A stretch of 64,000 nt of DNA from Glebionis coronaria (taxonomy: Eukaryota > Streptophyta > Magnoliopsida > Asterales > Asteraceae). This document shows, in pieces, positions 22,807 to 33,914 of this stretch (position 1 is its first letter; every line of letters begins with the position of its first letter). Made by a program: the position numbers and the translations under genes. Where the stretch lies: assembly GCA_025667525.1 (NCBI GenBank), contig CM046877.1:291210364-291274363 (forward strand), given 5' to 3'. The notes beneath the pieces were generated by a model. That model worked only from the letters and a program-made list of their open reading frames with translations, did not search any database and was not told where the DNA came from.

Positions 22807-24921
22807 TATGGATTGTTTTCTCTCAGTTCAACTCCATATGTATTTATATTTTGAATATGTGAATATGATTATAATAGGCTTTTGTGGCATAGTGTAGTGC
22901 AAGAGTATGAAAATTTTCAAGAATTTCTCAAGAGATTCAAAATCTTTCAAACATATCATACTTAAGCACTATAACTAACCCTTATTAATTGGAGGGGGAG
23001 AATTAATATGTTCTATGGCCATCAACCAATTTCATTTTTAACCCAAAGACCGGTTAATCCATTAATATCCAAAAGATTAATGGTTAACATTTTGGATAAG
23101 GGGAGAAAATGGGATTAAGGAGACTTGTAAAACATATGTGGCTAAAAATGAAAAAGGGCTTAATAGAAAATCCAACTTGATATATGCTACGCATATGTTA
23201 AGCGGGAGCATTTTGTTGTCAAAACACTGAAGGTACAAAAACTCTTGATATTTATATCACAAGTACCTTAGTGATTTTAAGGAATTTTTCATGAAGACCA
23301 ATACTTACCCAAAACACACTTAACTCACGACGAATGTGGTGACAAAAGGGTGGTAGGATTAGGTATTAGTCCAATGATTCTTCCACAACCAAAAGAATCT
23401 TCCCAAGGACAATTCCATAGTTAGAAAATAGAAGTCCTTAGGAAAGATGGAGAATGGATTGTGAATGTAGCTGAATGCCGACCAAGTACTGATGCTAACA
23501 CTGGAACAATCACAACAAGATGCTAGTGATGATGTATTGGTAATCATTTAAGGGGTTGAAGAATGAAAAGAAACGTAAAGATAAAGGGTGTAAAGAAAGA
23601 AGCCCTCCTCACAACTTAGGCAGAAACCGGGTCAACTCATCTTGAAGACAAAAGTATCACGGACCCAGTGATGCGATGCACAACCCTTCCCAACCAACTC
23701 AAATATCTCTCAAAAGATATTTGTTTTAATGTCACGGAGCTCAACACGTTATCTATTAGTTTATTCACTCCGAATCAATTGATATTGAAAAGATGGCAAT
23801 CCTCTCCAGCCTCCGATCACCAAAACAAAATGCACTATTGAGTCTAGAGCCACGAGATCATCAAAAGTATCATTAGGACACAATTTGAAAAACAAGAAAG
23901 ATTTTTTTGAGTCCTACGCAGTATTCTTGCAATATTTCTAGAACATTTGAGCGATACGAAAGTATTACAATGAAGATGGAAATCCTGCTTGAGCCAACAT
24001 CAAACAAACTCATGGTAGGTGACACGTGCGGTTATATAAGAACTAATCTTGTGTTAACAGGAAAGAAACGATGGTTTAACTCTTAATTGAGATTAAAATT
24101 ATTCTAGGGCCTCTACGCATTATCCAAGTGATCTTGCTAGAACACTCAGAGTGACACTCTTTAGTGTTCACAGTGAAGAGTGGAAATCCTTACAGTGTCA
24201 ACCTCAAACCGCACTACGGTAGGTGACAAGCAAGATTCTATCAGAATCAAGCTCGTGACAACTGGAAAGAAACGATGGTGAAAATCTTAATTGAAATTCA
24301 CTTGCTCCAGGATTCATGAATTGACGGCTTCAATCATGCGGATGTTAAAATCCAAATGATTCACCCTTTATGTTCGCAGTCAGCTTTGGACGGTCGAATA
24401 AAGAGACCGGGTTTACCCGTGAAATCTTGTCAAGGAGATCTTTAATCAGAGCTACCTGTTACAAGTACGATACTTATTATCGTCCAATGGTCTTCACCGA
24501 CTGGAGGTAAAATGCTACCGAATTAGAATAAAATGCAAAGCCATTTTATTCTTGTCTTATTATGTTGCTGCATTTGAAGACGGTGGTGTTGCGGTGTACC
24601 AGCTAAAGTCGTCCTCTCATACCTATCCCTTCTGCATCAAATATTTCAGCAAATTCAAGAAAGTTTGACCTAAAAGTCTTCTGCTGTATCAACTCTGAAA
24701 CTTTCAAGAATTCAACAAAGGATAGGTATGTGGGACATGAAGTCACAAAGAGGCAAACATCACAAGAAGACAAAGATTGCACGTGAAAGGCCAAAAGAAC
24801 ATGTTCTAAGCCAAAGACTGATGATATTCAACACATATTCACAAAAATGAAGAAAAAAGAAAGTGGACTACGAGCACGAGAACGAATATCTAACATGCTA
24901 GATTAGGACTTTGTAAAATTC
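22807..24921 (+). other. S1 3' non-coding region and probable 3' LTR
   Basis: No gene. Two polypurine-like tracts are visible: 'ggagggggagaatt' near 22990 and 'aagcgggagcattt' near 23198. The second is directly followed by TGTTGTCA (about 23213), my preferred LTR start. Inside lies a diverged 204-bp tandem duplication (about 23880-24290). A TATA-like 'gttatataag' is at 24031-24040. No CA end followed by a primer binding site could be found, so the LTR end is not set. Confidence 0.5.
23880..24290 (+). repeat. Diverged 204-bp tandem duplication
   Basis: The motif 'ggtaggtgaca' occurs at 24014 and 24218, and 'ggaaagaaacgatgg' at 24060 and 24264; both pairs are 204 bp apart. 'Gaag(a)tggaaatcc' and 'ctacgca' recur at about 200 bp. 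A weaker third copy may lie upstream near 23787 ('gaaaagatggcaatcc'). Confidence 0.75.
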
Positions 24922-24981
24922 GAGTGACCTCCCTTTGGGGTTGGAAATACGTTTTTCGTATTTAGAAAGTCTCGGTCACTC
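24922..24981 (+). repeat. Nested inverted repeat at the left edge of S2
   Basis: Outer arms 'gagtgacc' (24922-24929) and 'ggtcactc' (24974-24981) enclose an inner hairpin with arms 'aaatacg' (24945-24951) and 'cgtattt' (24957-24963) and a T5 loop. Recognisable S2 integrase begins immediately inside and to the right of the outer arm. Confidence 0.6.
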
Positions 24982-26000
24982 CAAAGCATCAAAGACTAAA
25001 TCATGGTTATGTCATTGTCGGTTATCTCATCTTAACTTTGATGCTATTAATCATTTGGCGAAAAACAACCTTGTTCGTGGTCTTCCTAAACTTACATTTC
25101 ACAAGGACCATTTGTGTTCCGCGTGTACAATGGGGAAAAGCACTAAGAAATCATACAAACCCAAGACTAAAGACACCAACCATGAGAAACTTTATTTGTT
25201 GCATATGGATCTTTGTGGGCCAATGCGTGTTAAAAGTCTTAGTGGTAACAAGTACATCCTCGTCACTGTCGATGATTACTCTCGTTTTACATGAGTGACA
25301 TTTCTTTCAACAAAAAATGAAGCACCTAAATTCATCGTCGGATTTCTCAAGATGATTCAAGTGCGTCTCAAAACTATTGGCTGACGCATTCGTAAAGATA
25401 ATGGAACCGAATTTGTGAATCAAATCCTGCGTAATTATTATGAAAAAGTTGGCATATCTCATGAAACATCCGTTGCTTGCACTCCACAACTAAACGGTGT
25501 CGTTGAAAGGCGAAATCGTACACTTATGTAAGCTGCTCAAATGATGTTAATTTACGTAGAGGTTCTATTGTTTTTATGGGCAGAAGCAGTATCTACAGAA
25601 GTTTTCACCCAAAACCGGTCACTAATTCGTAAACGCCATGGTAAAACACCTTATGAGCTTCTACATGGAAAGTACTAGACTTATCATATCTTCATGTATT
25701 TGGCTCTCTTTGCTATCCAAATAATGATGGTGACAATTTGGGAAAACTTCAACTCAAGGTTGATATTGGTATTTTCATTGGTTATGCACCCACAAAGAAG
25801 GCATACTGAATCTACAATCGTAATTCTCGTAAGATCCACGAAACCATGAATATTGATTTTGATGAGCTGACAGTAATGGCTTCTGAGCAAAGCAGCTCTG
25901 AACCCGCACTTCGAAATAGGACCCAGTAACATTAGCTCTGGTCTTGTCCCAAACAACCCTACTTCATCATCATTTACACCACCTTTTAGGAATGAATGGG
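24975..26000 (+). pseudogene. pol: S2 integrase
   Basis: Pre-integrase C-R-L-S-H and C-S-A-C, first Asp in H-M-D-L-C-G-P, second in R-K-D-N-G-T-E-F, Glu in N-G-V-V-E-R-R-N-R. It carries many stops: TGA 25292-25294 where the family has Trp, TGA near 25382 where it has Arg, and further stops near 25529 and 25677, plus a frameshift near 25690. Clearly dead. Confidence 0.8.
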
Positions 26001-27045
26001 ATACGTTGTTTCAACCGTTCTTTGATGAATTCTTTACTCCTCCAAGTATTGTTGCTCCAGAACATGAAGTAATAGCTCCGGTTACCGAAGTTGTCGCTCC
26101 AGCAACCGAAGCACAATCAGATGCGTCTGCACCTACAATTGGTCAAGATATACCTTCTACAAGTAATTCTCAACCAACACCCGAATCAACTACCCATGTC
26201 ATGCCTATTGATGATGAAGAGGATGATGATGATCACGGTTTGGAATTCGCTCAAACTCGTGAACTTCCATTCTTTGGTGTACCTATTCCCGACCTTAATC
26301 AAGCTGGGTCGTCCACCTCAGAGGAAGCGCCTACTACGGTCTACTCCAATCCACGGATTCGTGAACATGACAGCAAGTGGATAAAGGATCATCCTATAGA
26401 TTCTATTATTGGTGACCCTAATTGTTCGGTATCCACACGAAGTCAACTACAAGAAAGTTCAATGTTTTGTTACTTTGATGCTTTTCTCAGTGAAGTTGAA
26501 CCTAAGACGTGGCAACAAGCATTTACCCAATGTTGTTGGATAGAAGCTATGCAAGATGAACTTAATGAATTTATACGTCTTGATCTAAGGGAACTTGTCC
26601 TGTGCCCGGATCAAGCGAAGTTACTCACTTTGAAATGGGTTTACAAGGTGAAACTCGACGAGTTATGAGGAATATTGAAGAACAAGGCTCGACTATTAGC
26701 TCAAGGATACACGCAATTATTGGGCATCGACTTTATGGAATCCTTTGCACCGTTGCCCGTTTTGAAGCTATTAGACTATTCCTCGCTTATGCAGCCCACA
26801 TGAATATGATCGTCTATCAGATGGATGTGAAGACAGCATTTCTCAACGGTGAAATCAAGGAAGAGGTCTATGTTCAACAGCCGGATGGTTTTGTGAATTC
26901 TAAATATCCTAATCACGTGTACAAGCTTAAGAAGGCTCTCTATGGGTTGAAGCAAGCTCCACGCGCATGGTATGATCTATTATCACAATTACTCACTACG
27001 CAAGGCTTTGCTAAAGGTAAGGTGGATCCCACGCTGTTTATTTAG
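26001..27045 (+). pseudogene. pol: S2 linker and N-terminal part of RT
   Basis: The linker (26006-26400) is Pro/Thr/Glu-rich and acidic. RT starts near 26480 with Q-A-F-T-Q-C-C-W-I-E-A-M-Q, passes a stop at 26666-26668 and a frameshift near 26700-26760, then continues through [11 protein letters not shown] and [11 protein letters not shown] to TAG 27043-27045. It keeps the ~120 bp that S1 lost near 15262. Confidence 0.8.
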
Positions 27046-27965
27046 AAAGAGGTAAAGATATGATTATGGTACAAATATATGTTGATGATATTATATTTTC
27101 TTCCTCGACCCAAACCTTATCGGATGAGTTTGGGACACTTATGTCTTCTAAGTTTAAGATGTCAATGATGGGCAAGGTATCATTTTTATTAGGACTTCGG
27201 ATATCTCAGAGTCATACAGGCATCTTTATCAATCAATCCAAGTATGCCCTTGAATCGCTAAAGAAATTAAAGATTGAATCTTGCGACCCGGTGGATACTC
27301 CAATGGTGGAACGAACCAAGCTAGATGCAGATGAACATGGGATTGTTGTTGATCCGACACCTTATCGTGGAATGATCGGTACCCTTCTGTATATCACAGC
27401 TAGTCGACCTGATCTTCAGTTTGCTATATGTATGTGTGCTCGGTATCAAACTGGGCCTACTGAGTTACACTTAGCTACTGTTAAACGGATCTTTTGGTAT
27501 ATTAAAGGAACCATTAATCGGGGACTTTGGTATTCGAAGGACTCTTCGGTTGCACTCATTGCATATGCAGATGCGGGTCACGCGGGTTGTCAAGATACAA
27601 GGCGTAGCACAAGTAGAACATTGAAACTACTAGGAGATCGACTTATTAGTTGGGCATCGAAAAGGCAGAAAAGTGTTACAATTTCAAGTACGGAAACATA
27701 ATACATAGCTATGCCCGGTTGCTGTGCTCAAATTCTTTGGATGAGATCCCAATTAACCGACTATGGTATAGGTTTTAACAAAATTCTGATGTACTACGAA
27801 AACAAAAGTGCAATTGCCTTATGCTGCAAGAATGTTCAATTCTCCCGGTCGAAGCATATTGACATTCGCTACCACTTTATTAAGGAGAAAGTGGAAAATA
27901 GAGTAATAGAGCTTTACTTTGTCCTATCTGAGTATCAACTGGCGGATATTTTCACGAAGGGTTTA
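27046..27965 (+). pseudogene. pol: S2 RT C-terminal part and RNase H, cut off by G2
   Basis: The catalytic Y-V-D-D follows M-I-M-V-Q-I near 27078-27089. The RNase H motifs A-D-A-G-H-A-G-C and [10 protein letters not shown] follow. One TAA at 27699-27701 stands inside T-E-(A/T)-E-Y. The frame is otherwise open until the G2 insertion at 27965/27966. Confidence 0.85.
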
Positions 27966-30900
27966 TGTGACAGTCCGTCAATTTATGGTTTAGATTTTAT
28001 TCTTAAGTATTATTTAAAAACATTATTTTAATGTTATATTATGAACTCACTTATATTGGGAAGAAATTTGGATTTACGTCTTGAAGTAGCATCGAATACG
28101 TCTAAACCGGAGGACTCTACGCTACGTGCTTACGTTTACATACACCGTTTTTGGTGACAGTCCGGCATTTCAGGAGATAAATTTATTCTTGAATATTATT
28201 TTTGGAATTTTATTTTGTTTTGGTTTATAAACCCACAAATTTACGAGAAGAAATTAGGACTTACGTGAATAATTTAATGTCCTTTACGACTAAACTGGAA
28301 ACCCTAGGTTTACGTATTTACGTTTTTGAACTCCGTTTTTGATGAGACCATTTTTAGTAGATTCTTTTTGTGCCGTTGATTCATAATTTATAAAAACCTT
28401 TTTCGTAAAACGACCCGAGGACACGTAAATCGAGGAAACTAGAATCGAGGAGTACCTGTAAATTAATAAAGGTGAGACAAGTTTACACTTGCCCCACCCC
28501 TATACAAGTGGCGGCCAAGCTAAGCTAACACACTTCATATGTGTCAACTTGATATTAAACCAAGGACACATGTCCTCCTTTCCATTCAAAACCATCTAAC
28601 ACTTAAAACTAGAAAACTACAAACCATCCTCCCATTTCTCACATGCAAAACAAATTCAAACTCTCTCTTTCTCCTCTTGTTGGCCGTCCACCATAGCACC
28701 ACCACCATCAATGTCATAAAAATCTAGCCATGAATTCTATGTATAATCAACATATGTTGAAGTTTAGCTAAAAGGATGAAGATTGGAGGTGATCTTAACA
28801 TCCAAAAATGAGTTCCATGGAGTTTATGGGCTTATTTTCATGAAGATATTCATCCATTTTAAGGACACAAGAAGTTCATTTTCCAAGTTGAAGGTTTGGT
28901 AACTAGGAACCAAGCCTTGTTCATCAAAATCCCATCTTTTCAACATATTGGTGGTATATAGATTATTCTTCCTATCATCTTGTTATTTTGAATATGTAAT
29001 GTTGTATTTTATTCATTTATGTATATGTATATGATGATGAATGATGATCAAAAGTATTATGTGAGGATTTGGTGTTGATAGATTTGATTAAAAATATTAA
29101 AATCTACTTGAAAGGATGTTAAAATCATGGCTAAAAATGTAGGCTGTATAAAACAGTAAAGAGCTAGATGATAACTTGTTAAAGTGGCTTGGATAATTTA
29201 ATATACAGTAAGGTAAATGGCTTGTACATATGTGAGAGTTGGCCACTCAATGAAATCCATAAAATGAGTGAGATATGATCAAAACAATATTGAAGTTGAA
29301 ATCTGAGTAGTCTGTTTTGGACGGACTGTTAGAGACATTCAGATGTTGATTGAGCAGTAGCTAAAACTGAGTTAATTGTATCACATATCATGTAGTTTGT
29401 GGTGTCCAAAAATGATCTTCTATATCCTTGTATAACTAAAGATATGGTAAGAATGGTGAAAGTGAAAATAATAATCAGATTTGTAAAATAAAAGTATATA
29501 GTATAATATTAGCACTCAAGTAAATATAATATAAAATGTATACTTAAAACACAATAACTTATATATTACATATAAATAAGTATGTACTTTAATAAATAAA
29601 TAGGAGATTTTATAAAATGGCAATTTGATAAGTTTATAAGTTATAAAACTATATACATAAGTTTTACGTCTTTTTGGCTAAAACCGAAAGATTAACGTTT
29701 TCGTCAATCAAAACATAGACGGTCGGACACGTCTAATGTAAACTTTTTATAACTCATATACTGATGTATAAATACATATTACAAGTAAAAACCGATAAAA
29801 CTCGAGCTTTATAACATATGGACATTAACGGGCCAAATTAGCCTTATTGGACTATTAACCCAACTAATTTGGCTAAACTCTAATGGACTTACTCATTGGG
29901 CTTAACCCACTTGGGCCCAACATGTAAGCATATGGCTGAGGTTAAATGTTTAAAATTGGACTAACAGAATGTAATGGGCTTATTGGGCCTTGACATGTAA
30001 ACAAGTTAAACTAGTAAAACTAGTATAAAAATATACCAACACATAACACTATAATGTGTATGAAGAGATAATATTCCACTTGATCATCATCATACTCATG
30101 ATATCATCATATATATACATAGACATTGTTTTTATAAAGTCATTGGACAAGAGTCTAATACAAGTATTATTTGTCTAGGTTTCCGTGATTGAAGAACGTA
30201 CCGTACATCCAAATCGCCGATAACCGCCTTTCCCAATCAACGTGAGTTCATAGCCTTGCACTCTTTTAAATGTTTTATGAAATATTTTATAAACCCGAGA
30301 GGGATATAACATGTTAGTTTTAATAAAAATAGGACACTAGTTTTCTCGATTGTTTGCTTATTAAAGTTAGGTTATGTCACTAAAAGTCCCAATAACATGA
30401 ATTGTGAACTACCTGGATTTGGTAGACGCTTATGCATGTAATAGTACTCTTTGGGGAAGATCATCCCAGTTCGCGCCTTGACGGTTGATCCCCGTCGTGC
30501 CACATTGATTGGTAAGCGAATTTATGTATGAGGAGATTTATATAAGCGTGGTTATTGTGACGACACGCTGTTTTAGATGGGCAAATGAGTTTCGGGTTAG
30601 CTACCCGTTGTTTGTTATAGTAAGGTAGCAATGTCATGCGGCTTATAATAATCCAATAACGAAAATACTACTATACGCATTGAATTACAATATATTGCCT
30701 GACTAGCTATTCGGGGTCTTATTATTTATTATGTTCGTGTTTTGGTTTTACATAACCATATTCATATAACGATTTTTTTTTAACTCTATACAACGTTATG
30801 AAACGTATTGTATGATGTTTTTACGACACTGGTTCGTATAATAGTTTTAAAGGCAAAAGCCTATAGTATGATTTACAACAAAGATTTGTATGAAATGTTT

Positions 30901-31306
30901 TTGGATTATTTTATGGCCTACAACAAAGAATTGTACAAAATGATTTTAGGTAATAATTTTATACCGATGATATATTAATGGATTTCATTAAACTCTATGA
31001 ATTCACTAGGCGTTTTCGCTGACCTTTTCTTTTAACATGTTTTATCTCAGGTACTTGAACGTAATTCTCGGGAAGACGACAAGAATTTATGGCCCGCACT
31101 TAAATAACAATTTCCATTCAAATGTTTGTAAAATAGTATGAAATACTATGACTTGGGACCTATGTAAATTTGATATTCATGAATGGAAAATGCGTTATTA
31201 TTAAACGACTTGATTTTAAGCGTTGTCTACGATTTGAGTAATGTGTTATCCCGTAACACCAACACTCTTTCGCTGAACTAAAGTATGAATATTTGGGGGT
31301 GTTACA
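27966..31306 (+). repeat. G2 5' LTR (3341 bp)
   Basis: It starts TGTGACAG at 27966 in the S2 RNase H and ends GGGGGTGTTACA at 31306, followed by the primer binding site. The first ~190 bp unit is present twice (27966 and about 28153). It has the conserved GC-rich block near 30470-30505 and a TATA box at 30539-30546. It matches the 3' LTR (36705-39383 plus 63513-64000) over its whole visible length. Confidence 0.88.
30539..30546 (+). promoter_or_regulatory. TATA box in the G2 5' LTR
   Basis: TATATAAG, 3' of the conserved GC-rich block and at the same place as in G1 and the G2 3' LTR. The transcription start is expected about 25-30 bp downstream. Confidence 0.5.
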
Positions 31307-33914
31307 GTTTGGTACCAGAGCTCTCGTTATAGAGAACGAAAGATTTTTAAAACCAAGGTTTTGAATAAAACATTTCAAAATCTTTTAACTATAAACATTT
31401 TTCTCAAAATGTCTAAAAATCTTTTGACTATAACGGTGCCGAATAATTCCCGAGTTACCAACAAGGCCAGACTGAGAAGTGTTATTTTAATATATATATA
31501 TATAACTTGGATTATATATATATACATATGATGTAATTTGATTACATGATTGTTTGATGATTATTTTAATACTTATACGAGGTATTTATACGATGTAGAT
31601 TGTCACAAGAAACCCTAACCCCCTAGCAAATCAATCGAAGCTATTCTCGTACGAATTCTAGCTATTCCAGATCTAAATCAAGTTGTGGATATTTATAATC
31701 CCAACAAAATGGTTGATATTCGTAAAAATGTTTGTATTAGTTGATTGAAATCTTAAAGAAGAATTGGCGAGATTAAATTTGATATCAATGTCATGACGAC
31801 CTTTCCTCATAGAGTGGAGTTTGACAAAACCTTACCACCTAGAAAGGTGTCATCTAATTCGATGTCACCCAATTCTTAAACTTGAAATCTAAAGGGTGAT
31901 TGTTGCACTTGAGGCTGTCATTGGATCCTCTACCCAAAAGCCTCATGCCACTAGTACCTTTCCGAGAAGTCTAATTAAATGTGTGAGTCATTTCATACTA
32001 GTGACTCATTCGATAACTATTGTTATAAGAGCTATAGGATTGGAAATTAAGTGTTGATCATATCGAGCTTTTATTTCCCTTTTAAGGTTTAAAAATAAAG
32101 TTGAAAGTATCAGAGAATGAGGTAGGATATCGAATTGAGTATAATTTGGTTGAAGCTTGAACAAAGTAAAACTTAACTCGTGTGGAATATGATATTGTTA
32201 AGAGGAATCCATTAAGTCCTGTGATTGAATTATAAGGTTTAAAATGATTGTTGGTTCGTGTTAAGGGTTGTTCCTAGGCCATTGTCCACTAACGAGGATG
32301 CCCAGTGTCCAAGAAATACATTGAAGAAATCTTCTTCTGAATTGGGACCGATGGATCATCTGGGACAGGTGGAACACCTAATGACCATTGTAGATTAGTA
32401 TTCATTGTAGTGTCTTTTAAAAATCCCTAATTTAACTGAGATATCAGTTGGTAGGATGAGTTCTTAGAATTTTATGACATGGCGACACGTAATGTGTTAC
32501 GGTACAATTTTGACTTGTTTGTGATTAATGAAAAGACTACCTTTGATTGCTAAATCCTACATGTATCGATGTTATCTATCTTTTCTTGCTTGTCCTAATG
32601 TTCGCATTAGTGATGCGACGATTGAACAAGCACTCATCTCGGTTTGAGTTGCGTTGTAGATTCTTCTCTTTGTATTCCTGAGTGCCATCGAGGTCATGAA
32701 CCTCATGATGATTTGGCTAAGCTCGTTTCCTATCATATCGTAGTTAGTTCTTGCTGAACAACTTTTTATCACTCCTTTGCAGATCACCCATTGTTTTTAT
32801 AAGTTAAAACAGTATCCCTTGAGAAAAATTGAATTTTCACCACCATATGGATTATTTAAAGTGAGAATTATAAATAATCATTATCGAAATGAAGTTGCTT
32901 ATGGAACACCTTGGAAAACTTAATTGTTTCCATAACAAAGAACATATCTGTAAATTCATTCTGATTCTTATTCCAAAATTAAACATGAAATTAGTTTTTA
33001 TTGTAAACATAATGACAAAGTTTTTACGAACTGAGTATTGCATCGTTAATCCTGAAATTGTATATAAGTGCGCGCCTACATACAATTTGGAAGGGACCAT
33101 GCAAGGTTGATTAGTTATTCACCATGAAATTATTAATAAACACTAAATTTTCCTTGAAATTCTGAAAGATTAAATTTTATGAGATCTGCAAGAAGTGAAA
33201 AATAGGGACATATTGTTAGGGACACCTAAATATGTGCCCGTACCATTTATTTTTCTGAATCGAATGTAATCATTTGTGGAAAATTGTCTTATTTGACAAT
33301 TGATATTCCTTTCTTGTCCCATTTTCTCGTAGTGAGATTCTTTGGAAAAGTATTTAATTACCAAATGTTGATACCTGACTGGGTGTGTTGACGTTCCTAT
33401 CATTTCTTTTGATTAGATTTCATTTGAATGACCTGGGTAACGATCCGAGGAGCTTTCGAATGCGTACTCAAATCATGAAAACATAGGATATATTCATATT
33501 CGTTAGTGTTTTCGTTTGTATCTGATTTAAAATTCTCTCGCGTAGATTTTGCGTTGACCTTACTCTTTTAAGGTTAGTTATGTCTCTTGCTATCCTTGTA
33601 TTTGTGAAAGGATTACGAGTTATTATTAGTCTTTTGAGAAGTTCACATCTTATCAACGGTAATGAAACTGGAAACTTGATAGTGCCACTAGAATGGATTG
33701 ATTGACTATGACATAATGTCATTGTCTTAATTGATGGGAACTCGAGTACAATTCCCCTAAAAGATAAGATGTTGATTATCAAAAGTGATCTAAATAATTC
33801 CCCATGGATGACCATATCCTGCATTTAGACTTGAAAATATACCATGAATGATTATGAACTAGCCATAGATATTGTAATATAGAAAGAACTTAAAGTAAAT
33901 TTATTAAAAGATGT
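31307..33914 (+). other. G2 interior, leader and unrecognisable part
   Basis: The first ~290 bp (to about 31590) matches the 5' leader of G3 (54000-54294, minus), including two (TA)n runs near 31490-31523. The match stops at the place where the extra ORF of G3 starts ('atgtagattgtca' here). From about 31600 to 33914 I see no gag, protease or other gene, only short random ORFs. Confidence 0.6.
31310..31321 (+). other. G2 primer binding site (initiator Met tRNA)
   Basis: TGGTACCAGAGC lies 3 bp after the LTR end. It equals the complement of the plant initiator tRNA-Met 3' end (TGGTATCAGAGC) with one mismatch (C for T). G3 has the identical variant on the minus strand (54280-54291). Confidence 0.75.

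Larger units (their letters stand above)
12861..24921 (+). mobile_element. S1: SIRE-type Ty1/copia element, 5' part missing
   Basis: The order is gag tail, protease, integrase, RT, RNase H (12861-16496), which is Ty1/copia. A long extra ORF follows (18376-22806), which places it in the SIRE/Maximus group. G1 interrupts it at 12860/12861, so its 5' LTR and most of gag lie upstream, outside the window. The 3' non-coding part has polypurine tracts near 22990 and 23198 and a probable 3' LTR start at TGTTGTCA near 23213. I cannot fix the right end; the boundary with S2 lies between about 24.5 and 24.97 kb. Confidence 0.78.
24975..27965 (+). mobile_element. S2: second SIRE-type copia fragment, 5'-truncated, cut by G2
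   Basis: Same protein family and same direction as S1. It begins at S-K-A-S-K-T-K-S-W-L in the pre-integrase region and stops inside the last RNase H motif (L-A-D-I-F-T-K-G-L) at 27965, where the G2 LTR starts with TGTGACAG. The five bases before it, 'gttta' (27961-27965), would be the target duplication. The remainder of S2 should lie beyond the right end of G2, outside the window. Confidence 0.82.

Noticed and set aside
31600..33914. Several 60-118 codon ORFs in the G2 interior (for example 33468-33824 minus and 33982-34182 plus)
   Set aside because: Short, no domain, and the plus-strand frame at 33982 is only a piece of the decayed RT.
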